This document shows positions 1-10,801 of a DNA stretch of 64,000 nt, one piece after another. A program made the translations under genes and the position numbers. The notes below the pieces were generated by a model that saw nothing but the letters and a program-made list of their open reading frames with translations, did no database searches and was not told the DNA's origin. Source of the stretch: Ferruginibacter lapsinanis. GTDB lineage: Bacteria > Bacteroidota > Bacteroidia > Chitinophagales > Chitinophagaceae. Where the stretch lies: the NCBI RefSeq assembly GCF_020783315.1, contig NZ_CP086063.1, positions 1,488,001 to 1,552,000 on the forward strand. Direction: 5' to 3'. Numbering within the stretch: the stretch's first letter is position 1; each line of letters begins with the position of its first letter.

Positions 1-81
1 TTGGGTGTAATGAGGCTTCTGCTGAGCATACAAACTATTTGCTGCAATCATTACAAAAAGAAATAAAGCAATCCGTTTCAT
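1..81 (-). CDS. PorP/SprF-like outer membrane protein, N-terminal fragment
   Basis: Only the first 27 codons lie in the window, and the gene runs off the left edge. It starts with ATG at 81 and reads MKRIALFLFVMIAANSLYAQ, a classical signal peptide ending in AQ, followed by QKPHYTQ. A P-x-Y-T-Q motif directly after the signal peptide is the usual opening of the mature PorP/SprF family of Bacteroidota outer membrane proteins. In gliding bacteria SprF acts with the T9SS to export or anchor the giant adhesin SprB. The gene lies 26 bases downstream of the giant adhesin gene on the same strand, the expected operon arrangement. The identification rests on a short stretch plus context, so it is probable rather than proven. 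Confidence 0.6.
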   Translation of the reverse strand, partial: MKRIALFLFVMIAANSLYAQQKPHYTQ

Positions 82-107
82 TTGAATATTTTTAAATCAA
101 CAAGTTT

Positions 108-3100
108 TTATCTAACTACTGAAATAGTACCGGTCATTGGTTTTTTGTCAGACCTTAATTTAATGATCCAGTAATAAGGGCCAATAGGTACCGGTTGGCC
201 TTTATATTTTCCGTCCCATTGAACAGGATAACCAACAGAGCCGAAAATAAATTGCCCGTACCTGTTGAATACATCCACCGTAGCATTCGGGTAATCTTCT
301 ATGTTAGTGATCTTCCAGGTATCATTTATGCCGTCATTGTTAGGAGAAAAAACATTCGGTATAATGACCTCTTTCAGGATCTTAACGGTTACATCATCTG
401 TTGCTGTACAACCTTCGATTGATTTTACTGTGATGGTATAGATCTGATCTGTGATGGGTGATACTAACGGTGTAGGAGAGGTTCTGTTTGTAATGGTGCT
501 GTTTGGTGTCCATACAATTGAAACATTATTACCAGTGGCAACTCCGTCAAGTTGAACCGTTTCTCCCAAAGAAATTTGTTTGTCGGGTCCTGCATATGCA
601 GTTGGTGTTTGTGGTTGTGGGTTGATATTTCCTATAGCAGCAGGAGAGATACAACCGGCTGTGTTTTTTGCAGTGATACTATATGCAGATCCGGCGATAA
701 CACCATTGAAGATCCCTGACGCATTAGAGTAATCAGCACCATCATCACTGAAAGTTAAACCGGCGGTGCTGGAGGTAACTGTAATAATTCCTGTAGCGTT
801 GGTACAGGTTGGCTGTGTGATGGCTACTGTTGGTTTTGCAGGTGTTTGCGGTTGCAGGTTAATGGCACCTGTTTTAGGAGCAGAAGTACAACCCAGGTTG
901 TTTCTTGCTGTAATGCTATAGTTGCTTCCTGCTGCTATGCCTGTGAAGATGCCGTTTGTATTTGTGTAATTGATTCCGTCATTGCTGAAAGTTAAACCAG
1001 CAGTGCCCGAAGTAACTGAAATAGTAGCAGTGGCAACTGTACAATTTGGCTCTGTAATATTTACTTGCGGTTGAGCAGGAGAGCCCGGCACACTACCAAT
1101 GCTTCCGGTTGTTGCTGCTGAAATACAGCCCGCCGTATTTTTTGATGTGATGCTGTAACTGCTGCCCGGTGCCAGGCCAGCAAATACACCTGTTGTGTTG
1201 GTATAATTGATTCCGTCGTTACTAAATGTCAATCCTGTTTTAGACGATGTAACAGTAACAGTACCGGTAGGTGTTGCACAGGTTGGTTCTGTAACATTGA
1301 CTGTGATAACTCCCGGAACGGCATTTAATGTAATTGTTGTTGTACTGCTTTTTGCCAGCATACAACCCGAAGCCGCTACGCTGTATTTTACAGTGTATAC
1401 ATTGGCTGAGCTACTTGCTACATTGATAGCACCGGTAGATGGATCAATACTTAATCCGGATGGAGTAGCAGAATAAACACCTCCTGATGTAAACCCTGCA
1501 GCAGTGTTTAAAGTAGGGTTGGTTCCGTTCAAACAAACAGCTGCTGGTGTATAACTGAAATCTGTAACAGGTGTTGTTGTTGGATTGATGGTAATGGAAG
1601 CAGCATGATTGCCGGCAGCCAGGCAACCATTGGCAGCGATATCATAATTGATCGTATATGTATTCGGCGTGCTGGCTGTTACATCAATTACTCCTGTAGA
1701 AGCATTGATGCTTAATCCTGCTGTTGAAGAGAAGACACCTCCGTAGGTGAATCCTGCTTCTGTAACAGGCGATGCAGTTATTGCATTAGAACAGATCGGT
1801 GTGGTATAACTGAAAATTGTTTTCGGAGTAATGTTTGTGGCGATGGTCACTACAGCCGATCCGCTAAGAGCCTGAGAGCAATTAGGTGTACCGTTTGTTT
1901 GCACACTTACCAGGTCATAAGTAGTTGTGGAGGTTAACGGTGCTGTAGTAAGTGTTGCAGAGCCTGCACCATTTAATACTATTGTTTGATTGGCACCTCC
2001 ATTGATCGTATAAGTTACAGTTGCATTTGGTGTGCCATCAAAACTGATCACAGTTGTAGTGCCTGTACAAATTGCAGTGCTGCCGCTGATAGTAGCTGTC
2101 GGCAATGCTTTTACGGTAACCGTTGCAGATTGTCCGGAAACAGTTTGTGAACAACTTGGCGATCCCGCTGTTGCAACACTAACGATCGTGTAAGTTGCAT
2201 CTGCTGTTAAAGCAGCTGTTGTAACAGAAGCAGTCCCTGCGCCATTTAAAGTAACGGTTTGATTTGCCCCGTTATTAATGGTATAGGTAACTGTTGCGTT
2301 GGCAGTTCCGTTAAAAGTTATTGATGCAGTAGATCCTGAACAAATTGTAGTAGTGCCGCTGATGGTTGCTGTTGGTGATGGATTTACAGTGATTGTTCCT
2401 GTTGCATTCGCCGTGCCACAACCTCCGGTTAGAGGGATACTATAATTGAATGTTCCGGATGCAGTAGGTGTGCCACTGATAGTAATTGTATTAGCAGCCC
2501 ATGAAGCTGTTACACCTGCAGGCAACCCTGTTGTGGTTGTGTTTATTCCCGTTGCTCCGGTTGTTGTGTGGGTGATATTAGTTAAAGCGGTATTGATACA
2601 AACTGTTGGTGTGCTTGATGCAGCCGTTACAGTATTAGCGGCAGTCACTGTTATTGTTCCTGTAGCATTTACAGTACCGCAACCACCTGTTAATGGTATA
2701 CTGTAATTGAAAGTTCCTGATGCAGTAGGCGTACCACTGATCGTTATTTTGTTTGCGGCCCAAGCGGCTGTTACACCAGCAGGTAAACCAGTTGCAGCAG
2801 TATTAATTCCTGTTGCACCGGTTGTTGTATGGGTGATATTTGTTAATGCAGTATTGATACAAAGAGTTGGTGTGCTTGATGCAGCAGTTACAGTATTAGC
2901 AGCAGTTACTGTTATTGTTCCTGTAGCGTTTACTGTACCGCAACCACCTGTTAATGGTATGCTGTAATTGAAAGTTCCTGATGCAGTAGGTGTACCACTG
3001 ATGGTGATTGTGTTTGCAGCCCATGAAGCTGTTACACCTGCAGGTAAACCAGTTACAGCAGTATTAATTCCTGTTGCACCGGTTGTTGTATGTGTGATAT

Positions 3101-6100
3101 TTGTTAGTGCAGTATTGATACAAAGTGTTGGTGTGCTTGATGCGGCCGTTACAGTATTAGCAGCAGTTACATTAATTGTTCCTGTAGCGTTTACTGTACC
3201 GCAACCGCCTGTTAGAGGAATGCTGTAATTGAAAGTGCCGGATGCAGTTGGTGTGCCACTGATGGTAATTGTATTAGCAGCCCATGTAGCTGTTACACCT
3301 GCAGGTAATCCTGTTGCAGCAGTATTAATTCCTGTTGCCCCGGTAGTTGTATGTGCGATGCTTGTTAATGCAGTATTGATACAAATTGTTGGTGTGCTTG
3401 ATGCAGCCGTTACAGTATTTGCGGCAGTCACTGTTATTGTTCCTGTAGCGTTTACTGTACCGCAACCGCCTGTTAATGGTATACTGTAATTGAAAGTTCC
3501 TGATGCAGTAGGCGTACCACTGATCGTTATTTTGTTTGCAGCCCATGAAGCTGTTACACCTGCAGGTAAACCAGTTACAGCAGTATTAATTCCTGTTGCA
3601 CCGGTTGTTGTATGTGTGATGTTTGTTAATGCAGTATTGATACAAATTGTTGGTGTGCTTGAAGCGGCAGTTACTGTATTAGCAGCTGTTACATTAATTG
3701 TTCCTGTAGCATTTACGGTACCGCAACCGCCTGTTAGAGGAATGCTGTAATTGAAAGTGCCGGATGCAGTTGGTGTACCACTGATGGTAATTGTGTTAGC
3801 GGCCCATGAAGCAGTAACCCCTGCAGGTAAACCAGTTGTCGTTGTATTGATTCCTGTTGCCCCGGTAGTTGTATGGGTGATGTTTGTTAATGCAGTATTG
3901 ATACAAAGCGTTGGTGTGCTTGACGCAGCAGTTACTGTATTAGCAGCCGTTACATTAATTGTTCCTGTTGCGTTAACTGTACCACAACCACCTGTTAAAG
4001 GAATACTGTAATTAAATGTTCCAGACACTGTTGGAGTACCACTGATGGTGATTTTGTTAGCAGCCCATGTGGCTGTGACACCAGCCGGCAATCCAGTTGC
4101 AGCAGTATTGATTCCTGTTGCCCCGGTTGTATTATGTGTGATATTAGTCAGAGCAGTATTGATACAAAGTGTTGGCGTACTTGATGCAGCAGTTACTGTA
4201 TTAGCAGCTGTTACATTAATTGTTCCTGTAGCATTTACTGTACCGCAACCGCCTGTTAGAGGAATGCTGTAATTGAAAGTGCCGGATGCAGTTGGTGTAC
4301 CACTGATGGTAATTGTGTTAGCAGCCCATGAAGCTGTTACACCAGCAGGCAATCCTGTTACAGCAGTATTGATTCCTGTAGCGCCGGTTGTTGTATGTGT
4401 GATGCTTGTTAATGCAGTATTGATACAAAGTGTCGGTGTGCTTGATGCAGCAGTTACTGTATTGGCTGCAGTTACATTAATTGTTCCTGTAGCATTTACG
4501 GTACCGCAACCGCCTGTTAGAGGAATGCTGTAATTGAAAGTTCCGGATGCAGTTGGTGTACCACTGATGGTAATTGTGTTAGCAGCCCAAGCAGCCGTTA
4601 CACCTGCAGGTAATCCTGTTGCAGTTGTATTAATTCCAGTTGCCCCGGTTGTCGTATGTGTGATGCTTGTTAATGCAGTATTGATACAAATTGTTGGTGT
4701 GCTTGAAGCGGCAGTTACTGTATTCGCAGCAGTTACATTAATTGTTCCTGTAGCGTTTACTGTACCGCAACCGCCTGTTAGAGGAATGCTGTAATTGAAA
4801 GTGCCAGATGCAGTAGGTGTACCACTGATGGTGATTGTATTTGCAGCCCATGAAGCTGTAACACCAGCAGGTAAACCTGTTACAGCAGTATTGATTCCTG
4901 TAGCACCGGTAGTTGTATGTGTGATGCTTGTTAATGCAGTATTGATACAAATTGTTGGTGTGCTTGATGCAGCCGTTACAGTATTCGCAGCCGTTACATT
5001 AATTGTTCCAGTTGCGTTTACTGTACCGCAACCACCTGTTAATGGTATGCTGTAATTAAATGTGCCAGACACTGTTGGAGTGCCACTGATGGTAATTGTA
5101 TTAGCAGCCCATGAAGCAGTAACCCCTGCAGGTAATCCTGTTACAGCAGTATTGATTCCTGTTGCCCCGGTAGTTGTATGTGTGATATTTGTCAGAGCAG
5201 TATTGATACAAAGCGTTGGCGTACTTGATGCAGCAGTTACAGTATTCGCAGCTGTTACATTAATTGTTCCCGTAGCATTTACTGTACCGCAACCACCTGT
5301 TAGAGGAATGCTGTAATTAAAAGTGCCAGATGCAGTAGGTGTACCACTGATGGTAATTGTGTTAGCAGCCCATGAAGCTGTTACACCAGCAGGCAATCCT
5401 GTTGCAGCAGTATTAATTCCTGTAGCACCGGTTGTTGTATGTGTGATGCTTGTTAATGCAGTATTGATACAAATTGTTGGTGTGCTTGATGCAGCTCCTG
5501 CTGTATTATTTGCTTTTACAATCACCTGTATTTCCTGGAATGGTCTGCAGCCTGCACCCGCCGGAGTAGGATTGGCGATGGCATATACATAATAAGTATT
5601 TGCAGTATTTGGTAATGATCCTGCATTGCCTAATACCGGAGGATTATAACTGGCTACACCTGCAGCAGGTGTTACATTGCCTAATAAAGTTCCGCCGGTA
5701 TACATTGCCGTACCGGTTTGTTGTGTGGTGAAATATACAAATGAGATTGCATTGGCTCCTGTGAATGTTGTATTTACTGATAGCGCAGATGGATCTCCTC
5801 CTGCACAAAGCGATTGACCACCAGTTGGACTTGTGATCGTATAACAAGGATCAGCTGTACAGGTTTGTGTATTGGAAGTGAAACAACCACCGGCACCGGT
5901 TGGGGTTACAGTAATTAATACGTTATCCCCAGCCGTTAGGCTGTTTACTGAATAGGTTAATACATTACCAATAGCACCAACATTTACTACAGGGTTACTA
6001 TTTATCTTATAAGAAACAGTGTAGCCGGTTGCGCCGCTAACAGCAGGCCATGTAAATTGAACAGAACTTGTAGTAGCTGTTCCGCAACTGATTGTGGGAG

Positions 6101-7757
6101 ATACCTGGTTGTTTACAGTTACCGTTACACTTTTTGTTATCGGGCAAGTTGTAGTTGTATAAAAAGACAGATCATCTATAGCAAAATCGTTACCACCTGC
6201 AGCAACATTTCTATCTATCAATGCAATTGTTGCGGTTGTAGCTGCACCCGAATTCCATGTGTATGTAACCTGGTTCCATCCTCCCGGACTTGGGCAGGTG
6301 CCTGCCGGCGCATTGTTTCTGCTTGTAGCAGTTACGCCGGTTATAGGGGAGCCATTTACCTGTGTTTCTATGATTGCCGGACTGGTAGCTGTAACACTTT
6401 GCAATGAATAAGAAAATGTGTAAGCAGTGCCTGGTATTACCGGTATTGTTTGATACCATATTCTGTCATTGGCAACTGTTGATCCATCTACTACCATCAT
6501 ATTACCTGTTCCGGAAGTATGATCTCCGCAAATTGAAAAACCGGTTTCGAAGGTTTTAGGGTTTGGTTGTATACCATATGTTTGCTGAGCCAGGCTGGTG
6601 TTCAGTTGAATATTTGTGTAATCAGAATTAAAGCCCACATTACCACCCGAAAAATCGCCATTATAGATCAATTCTTTTGTTGCACTGGTAGATGTTGAAA
6701 CAGTATAGGTGGTAGTTTGTGTAGGATTGGCTGCCGGTGTGGCTCCGGATGTAACTAAAGTTGGGTCCGCTGGTGAGGCTGTCCATGAATATACACCGCT
6801 GGAACCACCAGTTGCGGATAGATTAGCGGATGCGCCGGAACAAATAGGACTACTGGCAGTTACGGCTAAATTATTTGCCGGATCAGTTAGTGTAATGCCG
6901 GTCTTTGTTATTGTTGCCGGTGTGGAGGCTGCATCTGTAACAGATATTGTATTATTTGTAGAAGCAGGCATACTCGAAAAAATTCCGGTGCCATTTACTA
7001 TCGTTCCATTTAATGTATAGGTATAAGGAGTGGTGCCTCCTGTTGCATAACCAACAATGAAGCCATCGGAGCCACCTGTACAGGTAGGATTAATTGCTGC
7101 ATACGTTAATGCTAATGGTGGAGGCACTTTAATAATTGACAGATCGTCTAAAGCAAAATCATTTCTTGTGGTGTTTGTTTCTGCATCTAATAACCAGAAT
7201 TTAACCCAGGTGCCAACGGCGGTCCATGTATAAGTAACCTTGGTCCAGTTGTTGTCTGCCGGACATAAATTTGTTTGTACAGTGGATTGGCCACTACCAT
7301 CTTCTTTTACAATTTGTATATTGGCTTGAGGGGCTGTGGTATTTGTATTTACATTTTTGATCCAATAAGTAAAAACATATTGACTGCCAACGATCAATCC
7401 GGTGATACTGTTACTGTTGTTAGCTGCCCAAACTTTATTGCCAGCAGAGCTCCCTCCATCTACTACCATCATTTTACCTGTTCCGGTTGTATGGTCTGTA
7501 GAATGAATAAAGTTTGCCGTATTCATTGTATACGGATCAGTTAATATTTGAAAGTTTCCTGAACCAGTTCCTACAGAATAATTGGAAGAATTGTTATTAC
7601 CAGTGCCATCAAAATTGCCAAGGTTGGTGTCAAAATCACAATAGTAAGGTATTTGAGCAGAAGCCTGTATACTGATAAGTGAAACTATGGATAGTAAAAA
7701 AAACCTGGACAAAACTCTTGTCATGGCATTGCAAATACGCTTCGGAAATCTTTTCAT
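108..7757 (-). CDS. Giant repeat-rich secreted adhesin with type B T9SS sorting domain
   Basis: This is a 2549-residue secreted surface protein, probably an adhesin exported by the type IX system. A signal peptide ends near residue 35 (SIQASAQ). Two lectin/MAM-like modules follow (about 36-210 and 365-550), each with a D-H-T-(T/S)-G-T-G-(K/N)-M-M-V-x-D-G motif and a NDFA(L/I)DDLS motif. Between them is a SprB-like repeat (PTCTGGSDG) and an Ig-like segment. A fibronectin-III-like part precedes twelve 87-residue repeats. After these come pairs and triplets of other Ig/SprB-like repeats, a PKD-like domain, and a C-terminal gliding-type CTD starting [16 protein letters not shown] and ending in GTISVVR. 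That CTD is the type B signal, which depends on a PorP/SprF partner, and such a gene follows immediately. No TAnnTTTG element was found close upstream. A shorter start at residue 12 (MTRVLSRFF) is possible. The ligand is unknown. Confidence 0.88.
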   Translation of the reverse strand: MKRFPKRICNAMTRVLSRFFLLSIVSLISIQASAQIPYYCDFDTNLGNFDGTGNNNSSNYSVGTGSGNFQILTDPYTMNTANFIHSTDHTTGTGKMMVVDGGSSAGNKVWAANNSNSITGLIVGSQYVFTYWIKNVNTNTTAPQANIQIVKEDGSGQSTVQTNLCPADNNWTKVTYTWTAVGTWVKFWLLDAETNTTRNDFALDDLSIIKVPPPLALTYAAINPTCTGGSDGFIVGYATGGTTPYTYTLNGTIVNGTGIFSSMPASTNNTISVTDAASTPATITKTGITLTDPANNLAVTASSPICSGASANLSATGGSSGVYSWTASPADPTLVTSGATPAANPTQTTTYTVSTSTSATKELIYNGDFSGGNVGFNSDYTNIQLNTSLAQQTYGIQPNPKTFETGFSICGDHTSGTGNMMVVDGSTVANDRIWYQTIPVIPGTAYTFSYSLQSVTATSPAIIETQVNGSPITGVTATSRNNAPAGTCPSPGGWNQVTYTWNSGAATTATIALIDRNVAAGGNDFAIDDLSFYTTTTCPITKSVTVTVNNQVSPTISCGTATTSSVQFTWPAVSGATGYTVSYKINSNPVVNVGAIGNVLTYSVNSLTAGDNVLITVTPTGAGGCFTSNTQTCTADPCYTITSPTGGQSLCAGGDPSALSVNTTFTGANAISFVYFTTQQTGTAMYTGGTLLGNVTPAAGVASYNPPVLGNAGSLPNTANTYYVYAIANPTPAGAGCRPFQEIQVIVKANNTAGAASSTPTICINTALTSITHTTTGATGINTAATGLPAGVTASWAANTITISGTPTASGTFNYSIPLTGGCGTVNATGTINVTAANTVTAASSTPTLCINTALTNITHTTTGATGINTAVTGLPAGVTASWAANTITISGTPTVSGTFNYSIPLTGGCGTVNATGTINVTAANTVTAASSTPTICINTALTSITHTTTGATGINTAVTGLPAGVTASWAANTITISGTPTASGTFNYSIPLTGGCGTVNATGTINVTAANTVTAASSTPTICINTALTSITHTTTGATGINTTATGLPAGVTAAWAANTITISGTPTASGTFNYSIPLTGGCGTVNATGTINVTAANTVTAASSTPTLCINTALTSITHTTTGATGINTAVTGLPAGVTASWAANTITISGTPTASGTFNYSIPLTGGCGTVNATGTINVTAANTVTAASSTPTLCINTALTNITHNTTGATGINTAATGLPAGVTATWAANKITISGTPTVSGTFNYSIPLTGGCGTVNATGTINVTAANTVTAASSTPTLCINTALTNITHTTTGATGINTTTTGLPAGVTASWAANTITISGTPTASGTFNYSIPLTGGCGTVNATGTINVTAANTVTAASSTPTICINTALTNITHTTTGATGINTAVTGLPAGVTASWAANKITISGTPTASGTFNYSIPLTGGCGTVNATGTITVTAANTVTAASSTPTICINTALTSIAHTTTGATGINTAATGLPAGVTATWAANTITISGTPTASGTFNYSIPLTGGCGTVNATGTINVTAANTVTAASSTPTLCINTALTNITHTTTGATGINTAVTGLPAGVTASWAANTITISGTPTASGTFNYSIPLTGGCGTVNATGTITVTAANTVTAASSTPTLCINTALTNITHTTTGATGINTAATGLPAGVTAAWAANKITISGTPTASGTFNYSIPLTGGCGTVNATGTITVTAANTVTAASSTPTVCINTALTNITHTTTGATGINTTTTGLPAGVTASWAANTITISGTPTASGTFNYSIPLTGGCGTANATGTITVNPSPTATISGTTTICSGSTASITFNGTANATVTYTINNGANQTVTLNGAGTASVTTAALTADATYTIVSVATAGSPSCSQTVSGQSATVTVKALPTATISGSTAICTGTTTVISFDGTPNATVTYTINGGANQTIVLNGAGSATLTTAPLTSTTTYDLVSVQTNGTPNCSQALSGSAVVTIATNITPKTIFSYTTPICSNAITASPVTEAGFTYGGVFSSTAGLSINASTGVIDVTASTPNTYTINYDIAANGCLAAGNHAASITINPTTTPVTDFSYTPAAVCLNGTNPTLNTAAGFTSGGVYSATPSGLSIDPSTGAINVASSSANVYTVKYSVAASGCMLAKSSTTTITLNAVPGVITVNVTEPTCATPTGTVTVTSSKTGLTFSNDGINYTNTTGVFAGLAPGSSYSITSKNTAGCISAATTGSIGSVPGSPAQPQVNITEPNCTVATATISVTSGTAGLTFSNDGINYTNTNGIFTGIAAGSNYSITARNNLGCTSAPKTGAINLQPQTPAKPTVAITQPTCTNATGIITVTSSTAGLTFSDDGADYSNASGIFNGVIAGSAYSITAKNTAGCISPAAIGNINPQPQTPTAYAGPDKQISLGETVQLDGVATGNNVSIVWTPNSTITNRTSPTPLVSPITDQIYTITVKSIEGCTATDDVTVKILKEVIIPNVFSPNNDGINDTWKITNIEDYPNATVDVFNRYGQFIFGSVGYPVQWDGKYKGQPVPIGPYYWIIKLRSDKKPMTGTISVVR
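2380..5498. repeat. Twelve tandem 261-bp coding repeats
   Basis: Twelve in-frame units of exactly 261 bp (87 codons) lie inside the adhesin gene. Each encodes an Ig-like module with the landmarks [43 protein letters not shown] and LTGGCGT-NATGTI. Units differ at a few positions only: I/L/V before CINTAL, S/N after TALT, AV/AA/TT/TA after GIN-T, S/A/T before WAAN, T/K after WAAN, and A/V in SGTPT-S. The variants recur in different combinations, which points to recombination between units. Each unit keeps an open frame on the plus strand of up to 86 codons; this is a by-product of the repeat, not a gene. Confidence 0.95.
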
Positions 7758-7906
7758 CAGAAAATAAATATTAATTTTTACCTAATTAGTTAGAATTAGT
7801 TTGTGGGTTTTAAGGTAAATCCTGTCGGTTGAAGTACGATGAAATTGTACGTAATACATTTTTCGTACGGGTTTATTAAATACAAGCTATTGATCGTTAA
7901 ATATTG

Positions 7907-7921
7907 TGTGTAAAATACACA
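7907..7921. promoter_or_regulatory. Dyad TGTGTA-AAA-TACACA (copy 1)
   Basis: This is a perfect 6-bp inverted repeat with a 3-base spacer, followed by TTA, about 150 bp upstream of the adhesin start. Near-identical dyads lie upstream of the related surface gene at 10391 and 10601. It looks like an operator, but the binding protein is unknown. Confidence 0.45.
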
Positions 7922-8016
7922 TTAATCAACAATCGATAAAATTTTTATTCATAATATGATTATGTGTCGCCTATAATTAACTACTATGATGCTGTGATCT
8001 GGGAAAATGCAGTATA

Positions 8017-8057
8017 AACAATATCAGCAGTAATACTTAATTACTGCTGATATTGTT
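8017..8057 (-). terminator. 17-bp perfect hairpin after the 738-residue surface protein
   Basis: A perfect 17-bp inverted repeat (arms 8017-8033 and 8041-8057, 7-base loop) begins 11 bases beyond the stop codon at 8069. No strong T tract follows in the minus direction, so it may act as a terminator or as a 3' stabilising hairpin. Confidence 0.7.
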
Positions 8058-8068
8058 GGGTTTATCTT

Positions 8069-10285
8069 TTAATTATTTCTCTTAACAAGAATCTTACCTC
8101 TTTCTACCTGCTCATTCTTAAAAATTACCTCATACGCATACATACCAACCGGCAATACACTTAAGTCAACTTTTCTTGTATTGTTGATCTCTTCTTTTGC
8201 TTTAAATATCAATCTGCCTATTGCATCATATAAACTAAACGATTTAATTGTTTGGTTGCCGGATAAATTGATGGTTCCACTTGTAGGATTTGGAGAGATC
8301 ACAATACTTTGGATCGACTTATTGCGTCTGATGGATGCAATTGGGCTATAAGAAACATTGCCATTGGTGCCAACTTCTTTGAGTCTGTAATAAAATATAT
8401 CGGCGTTGATTCCTGTAAGTCTGTTATCCAGCATATTATATTGTAATGGAATACTGCTGTTACCTGATCCGGGTAAACTTCCTACTGCAGAGAAATGAAC
8501 TCCATCGATACTACGTTGTACTTCAAAATATTTGCTATTGATCTCTGTTACAGTATGCCATCTTACGATCGCATCCTGTTGTTTATTATCACTCCATTCG
8601 GCAGTAAAAGAAAGAAGTGTAACGGGAGTAATATCATTTACAGTAACGGTTACAGATCTTGACAAACTGCACACATTGTTTTTGCTGAATACAAGATCAT
8701 CTATGGCAAAATCATTACCGGTTGCATCAGTGGTTCTGTCATACATACATATTTGTGCAAGGGTATTTGATCCTGAATTCCAAACGAATGTATGCTGGCT
8801 CCAGCCGTCCGGAGTAGCGCTTGCATTGGCTATACTGGTTAGTTGATTTCCGCTGATAGGTAAGCCGTTCACTTGTGTCTCAATTTGAGCAGGACTAGGT
8901 GTAGCCACAGTTTGCAGCCAGAAACTGAAAGTATAATCTGTGTTGGTTGTTACAGGAATTGTTTGACACCACATTCTGTCATTGCCCAGGTTTTGAGTAG
9001 ATCCGTCAAACACCATCATGTTGCCCGTACCACTATGGTCAGTTGTTGAAACAAAATTGGCATCAAAAGAATTAGGATCTGTAACTATACCGTATGCTTT
9101 TTGATTCAGGGTGCTTACATAATATTTATAATCAGATGTAAACCCGGTATTGCCACTTTCAAAACCCGGATTAAATATCAGATTGGGTGTATTGGTATTA
9201 GGAGTGGTTACTGTATACACTGTGGTTACAGCCGGGGTTACAGTAGGGTTTGCTGTGTTGGGAGCCGTTAAACTTGCATCTGGTGGAACCGCTACCCAAC
9301 TATATCCTCCACTGCTACCGTTGGCAGATAATATAACGGCGTCGCCTATCTGTGTAATGGTTGTATCAGTTCTAACAACAAGTGGGTTTGCCGGATCTGT
9401 TATGGCTATTGTTGCAGCGCTGCTTACAGATGTTGGTGTAGGCGAAGAAGCATCTTTTACAGAAACATAATTTCCTATAGATGCTGATAGGCCGGTAAAA
9501 ATAGAATCTGAACCAAATGCTCCACCATTCAAACTGTAGGTATAAGGAGGAACTCCGCCTGAGGCATATACTGCAATGGCGCCATCAGCCGAGCCCGGGC
9601 AAGATGGATTGAAAATGGAATAACTTACTGCCAGTGGAAGTGGCGAAGCGGTAAGCGACAGGTCATCTAAAGCAAAGTCATTTCCTGTTGCACCGGTAGT
9701 TTTATCATATAACCATATCTGAGCGTAGTTGGTTGTTGCAGTCCACTTATAGGTTACCTGGGCCCATCCGCATAATGTTTCAGGACAAACAGTGCTGCCG
9801 GTAGTTGGTGTAACAACTGTGCCATTTATTCTAACTTCGATATTGGCCAGATTACCTACTGCATTGGTAGTAGAAATAGATTGTATCCAATAGCTGAAAG
9901 TATATTCAGTACCTGAACTGATGGTGATACCACCACCTGGGGATTGTTCCCATATCTTATCTCCCGAACCGGAAGAGCCATCTACTACCATCATTTTACC
10001 TGTACCGGTGGTGTGGTCAACACATGAAGCGCTCCAACTGCCATTAATTGTGCTGGGGTTGCTTACAATAGCATAGTTCCTTTGAACACTGGAAGGTCCT
10101 GCGGTAAGATTATAATTGGTTGTAAAGCCTGTACCGGCTCCACCGCTCTCAAAATTGCCGTTAGTGATCAGGTTTTGAGCGGATGCCGATAGAAAGCTTA
10201 ATAGTAATAATAACAGAACAAAGAAAATTGAAAAAGTCATCTTTGTTTTAAAAGATGGGATTGTGGGTAATGTTTTTTTCATCAT
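8069..10285 (-). CDS. Secreted surface protein with type A T9SS sorting domain
   Basis: This 738-residue protein begins with a long hydrophobic signal peptide ending SASAQ (about residue 37). It repeats the architecture of the N-terminal part of the giant adhesin. A lectin/MAM-like module (about 38-215, with [14 protein letters not shown] and NDFALDDLS) is followed by a SprB-like repeat (FNPSCPGSADG), an Ig-like segment, then a second module (about 365-540, with [13 protein letters not shown] and NDFAIDDL). The C-terminal half differs. It has the VLLSFTAEW..ALVRW-like segment common in Bacteroidota surface proteins (here LLSFTAEWSDNKQQDAIVRWHT), and ends in a type A CTD (ISPNPTSGTINLSG ... 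GMYAYEVIFKNEQVERGKILVKR). Export by T9SS and attachment to the cell surface are expected. It is transcribed alone, with a hairpin after the stop. Confidence 0.88.
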   Translation of the reverse strand: MMKKTLPTIPSFKTKMTFSIFFVLLLLLLSFLSASAQNLITNGNFESGGAGTGFTTNYNLTAGPSSVQRNYAIVSNPSTINGSWSASCVDHTTGTGKMMVVDGSSGSGDKIWEQSPGGGITISSGTEYTFSYWIQSISTTNAVGNLANIEVRINGTVVTPTTGSTVCPETLCGWAQVTYKWTATTNYAQIWLYDKTTGATGNDFALDDLSLTASPLPLAVSYSIFNPSCPGSADGAIAVYASGGVPPYTYSLNGGAFGSDSIFTGLSASIGNYVSVKDASSPTPTSVSSAATIAITDPANPLVVRTDTTITQIGDAVILSANGSSGGYSWVAVPPDASLTAPNTANPTVTPAVTTVYTVTTPNTNTPNLIFNPGFESGNTGFTSDYKYYVSTLNQKAYGIVTDPNSFDANFVSTTDHSGTGNMMVFDGSTQNLGNDRMWCQTIPVTTNTDYTFSFWLQTVATPSPAQIETQVNGLPISGNQLTSIANASATPDGWSQHTFVWNSGSNTLAQICMYDRTTDATGNDFAIDDLVFSKNNVCSLSRSVTVTVNDITPVTLLSFTAEWSDNKQQDAIVRWHTVTEINSKYFEVQRSIDGVHFSAVGSLPGSGNSSIPLQYNMLDNRLTGINADIFYYRLKEVGTNGNVSYSPIASIRRNKSIQSIVISPNPTSGTINLSGNQTIKSFSLYDAIGRLIFKAKEEINNTRKVDLSVLPVGMYAYEVIFKNEQVERGKILVKRNN

Positions 10286-10390
10286 TTGAGGTTTAAAAAA
10301 TGGTCAAGCGTTATATAAAAAAAGTCTGGTTTTATTTTTAAAATGAGATCAAATTTCCACGTATTCTTCACGCTTTTTAATCTGTATTAA

Positions 10391-10406
10391 TGTGTAAATA
10401 ATACAC
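10391..10406. promoter_or_regulatory. Dyad GTGTA-AATAA-TACAC (copy 2)
   Basis: This 5-6 bp inverted repeat lies about 105 bp upstream of the surface gene starting at 10285. It is similar in sequence and relative position to the dyad upstream of the adhesin gene. A possible shared operator; the regulator is unknown. Confidence 0.4.
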
Positions 10407-10600
10407 TTTAATATAGATTTTTTTTAATTGATTTTCTACAAAAAAGAAAACCTCTCAATGCTTTTTAAATTACCTCGTATCTTCTGAAATGCTTATGAAT
10501 ACAGCATTTCGTGGAGCTGAATTATAAGCTATCTTATTTCTGTTCAATAAAAAAAGTCAGTGTAGAATTTTTCAATTCAAGCAATTCGTCTAAAGAATAC

Positions 10601-10617
10601 TGTGTCTAAAATACACA
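10601..10617. promoter_or_regulatory. Dyad TGTGT-CTAAAA-TACACA (copy 3)
   Basis: This is the third copy of the dyad. Its right arm, flanking ATTA and preceding AATA(C/T)TGTGT context resemble copy 1 closely. It lies about 320 bp upstream of the surface gene and 170 bp beyond the end of mfd. Confidence 0.35.
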
Positions 10618-10724
10618 TTAAAATCAAAATTTCAACTTTAATTTTAAAAAAATCTAAAAAAGGAATTTTGTGCAGCTGTTATATATAAAATAAACAAAAT
10701 CTGTATTTGAGGAAGGAGAAATTT

Positions 10725-10801
10725 CCTGATATTTTATTAAAAAAAATCAGGACTGTTACCAGGAAATGAAACATCGGTGATATATCAACGTTAGGTAACA
10801 G
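10725..10801 (-). terminator. mfd terminator region with two hairpins
   Basis: Read on the minus strand, the last codons of mfd (CTGTTACC) pair with GGTAACAG at 10753-10760. This is followed by TCCTGA and a run of eight T, which matches a rho-independent terminator with a large loop. A second hairpin (CCTGAT arm at 10725-10730 pairing with ATCAGG at 10746-10751) overlaps the T run. Confidence 0.55.

Larger units (their letters stand above)
7758..8068. other. Intergenic region upstream of the adhesin gene
   Basis: This 311-bp AT-rich gap carries no gene. It contains a GTAC-rich stretch near 7834-7870 (three GTACG/CGTAC occurrences), a dyad at 7907-7921 described separately, and the terminator hairpin of the upstream gene at 8017-8057. 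No TAnnTTTG element on the minus strand was found close to the adhesin start. Confidence 0.7.
10286..10790. other. Long AT-rich intergenic region between mfd and the surface protein gene
   Basis: This 505-bp gap has no credible gene. It contains two dyads resembling the one upstream of the adhesin gene (10391-10406 and 10601-10617), an 8-bp inverted repeat GAAATGCT/AGCATTTC (10486-10493 and 10503-10510), and the mfd terminator structures near 10725-10801. It is probably the control region of the gene ending at 8069. Confidence 0.65.

Noticed and set aside
2380-5498. Possible CRISPR array because of regular spacing
   Set aside because: The whole 261-bp unit is repeated with no unique spacers, and it is in frame with a long protein.
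2446-5592. A dozen plus-strand open frames of about 86 codons, spaced 261 bp apart
   Set aside because: They are the antisense frames of the adhesin repeats, start at TTG-type codons with no promoter, and differ exactly as the repeat units do.
6057-6407. Plus-strand open frame of 116 codons opposite the adhesin
   Set aside because: It is cysteine- and tyrosine-rich by chance, antisense to a clear coding region, and has no start signal.
8532-9470. Plus-strand frames of 104-106 codons opposite the 738-residue protein
   Set aside because: They are antisense shadows of a well-supported gene, with no domain pattern.
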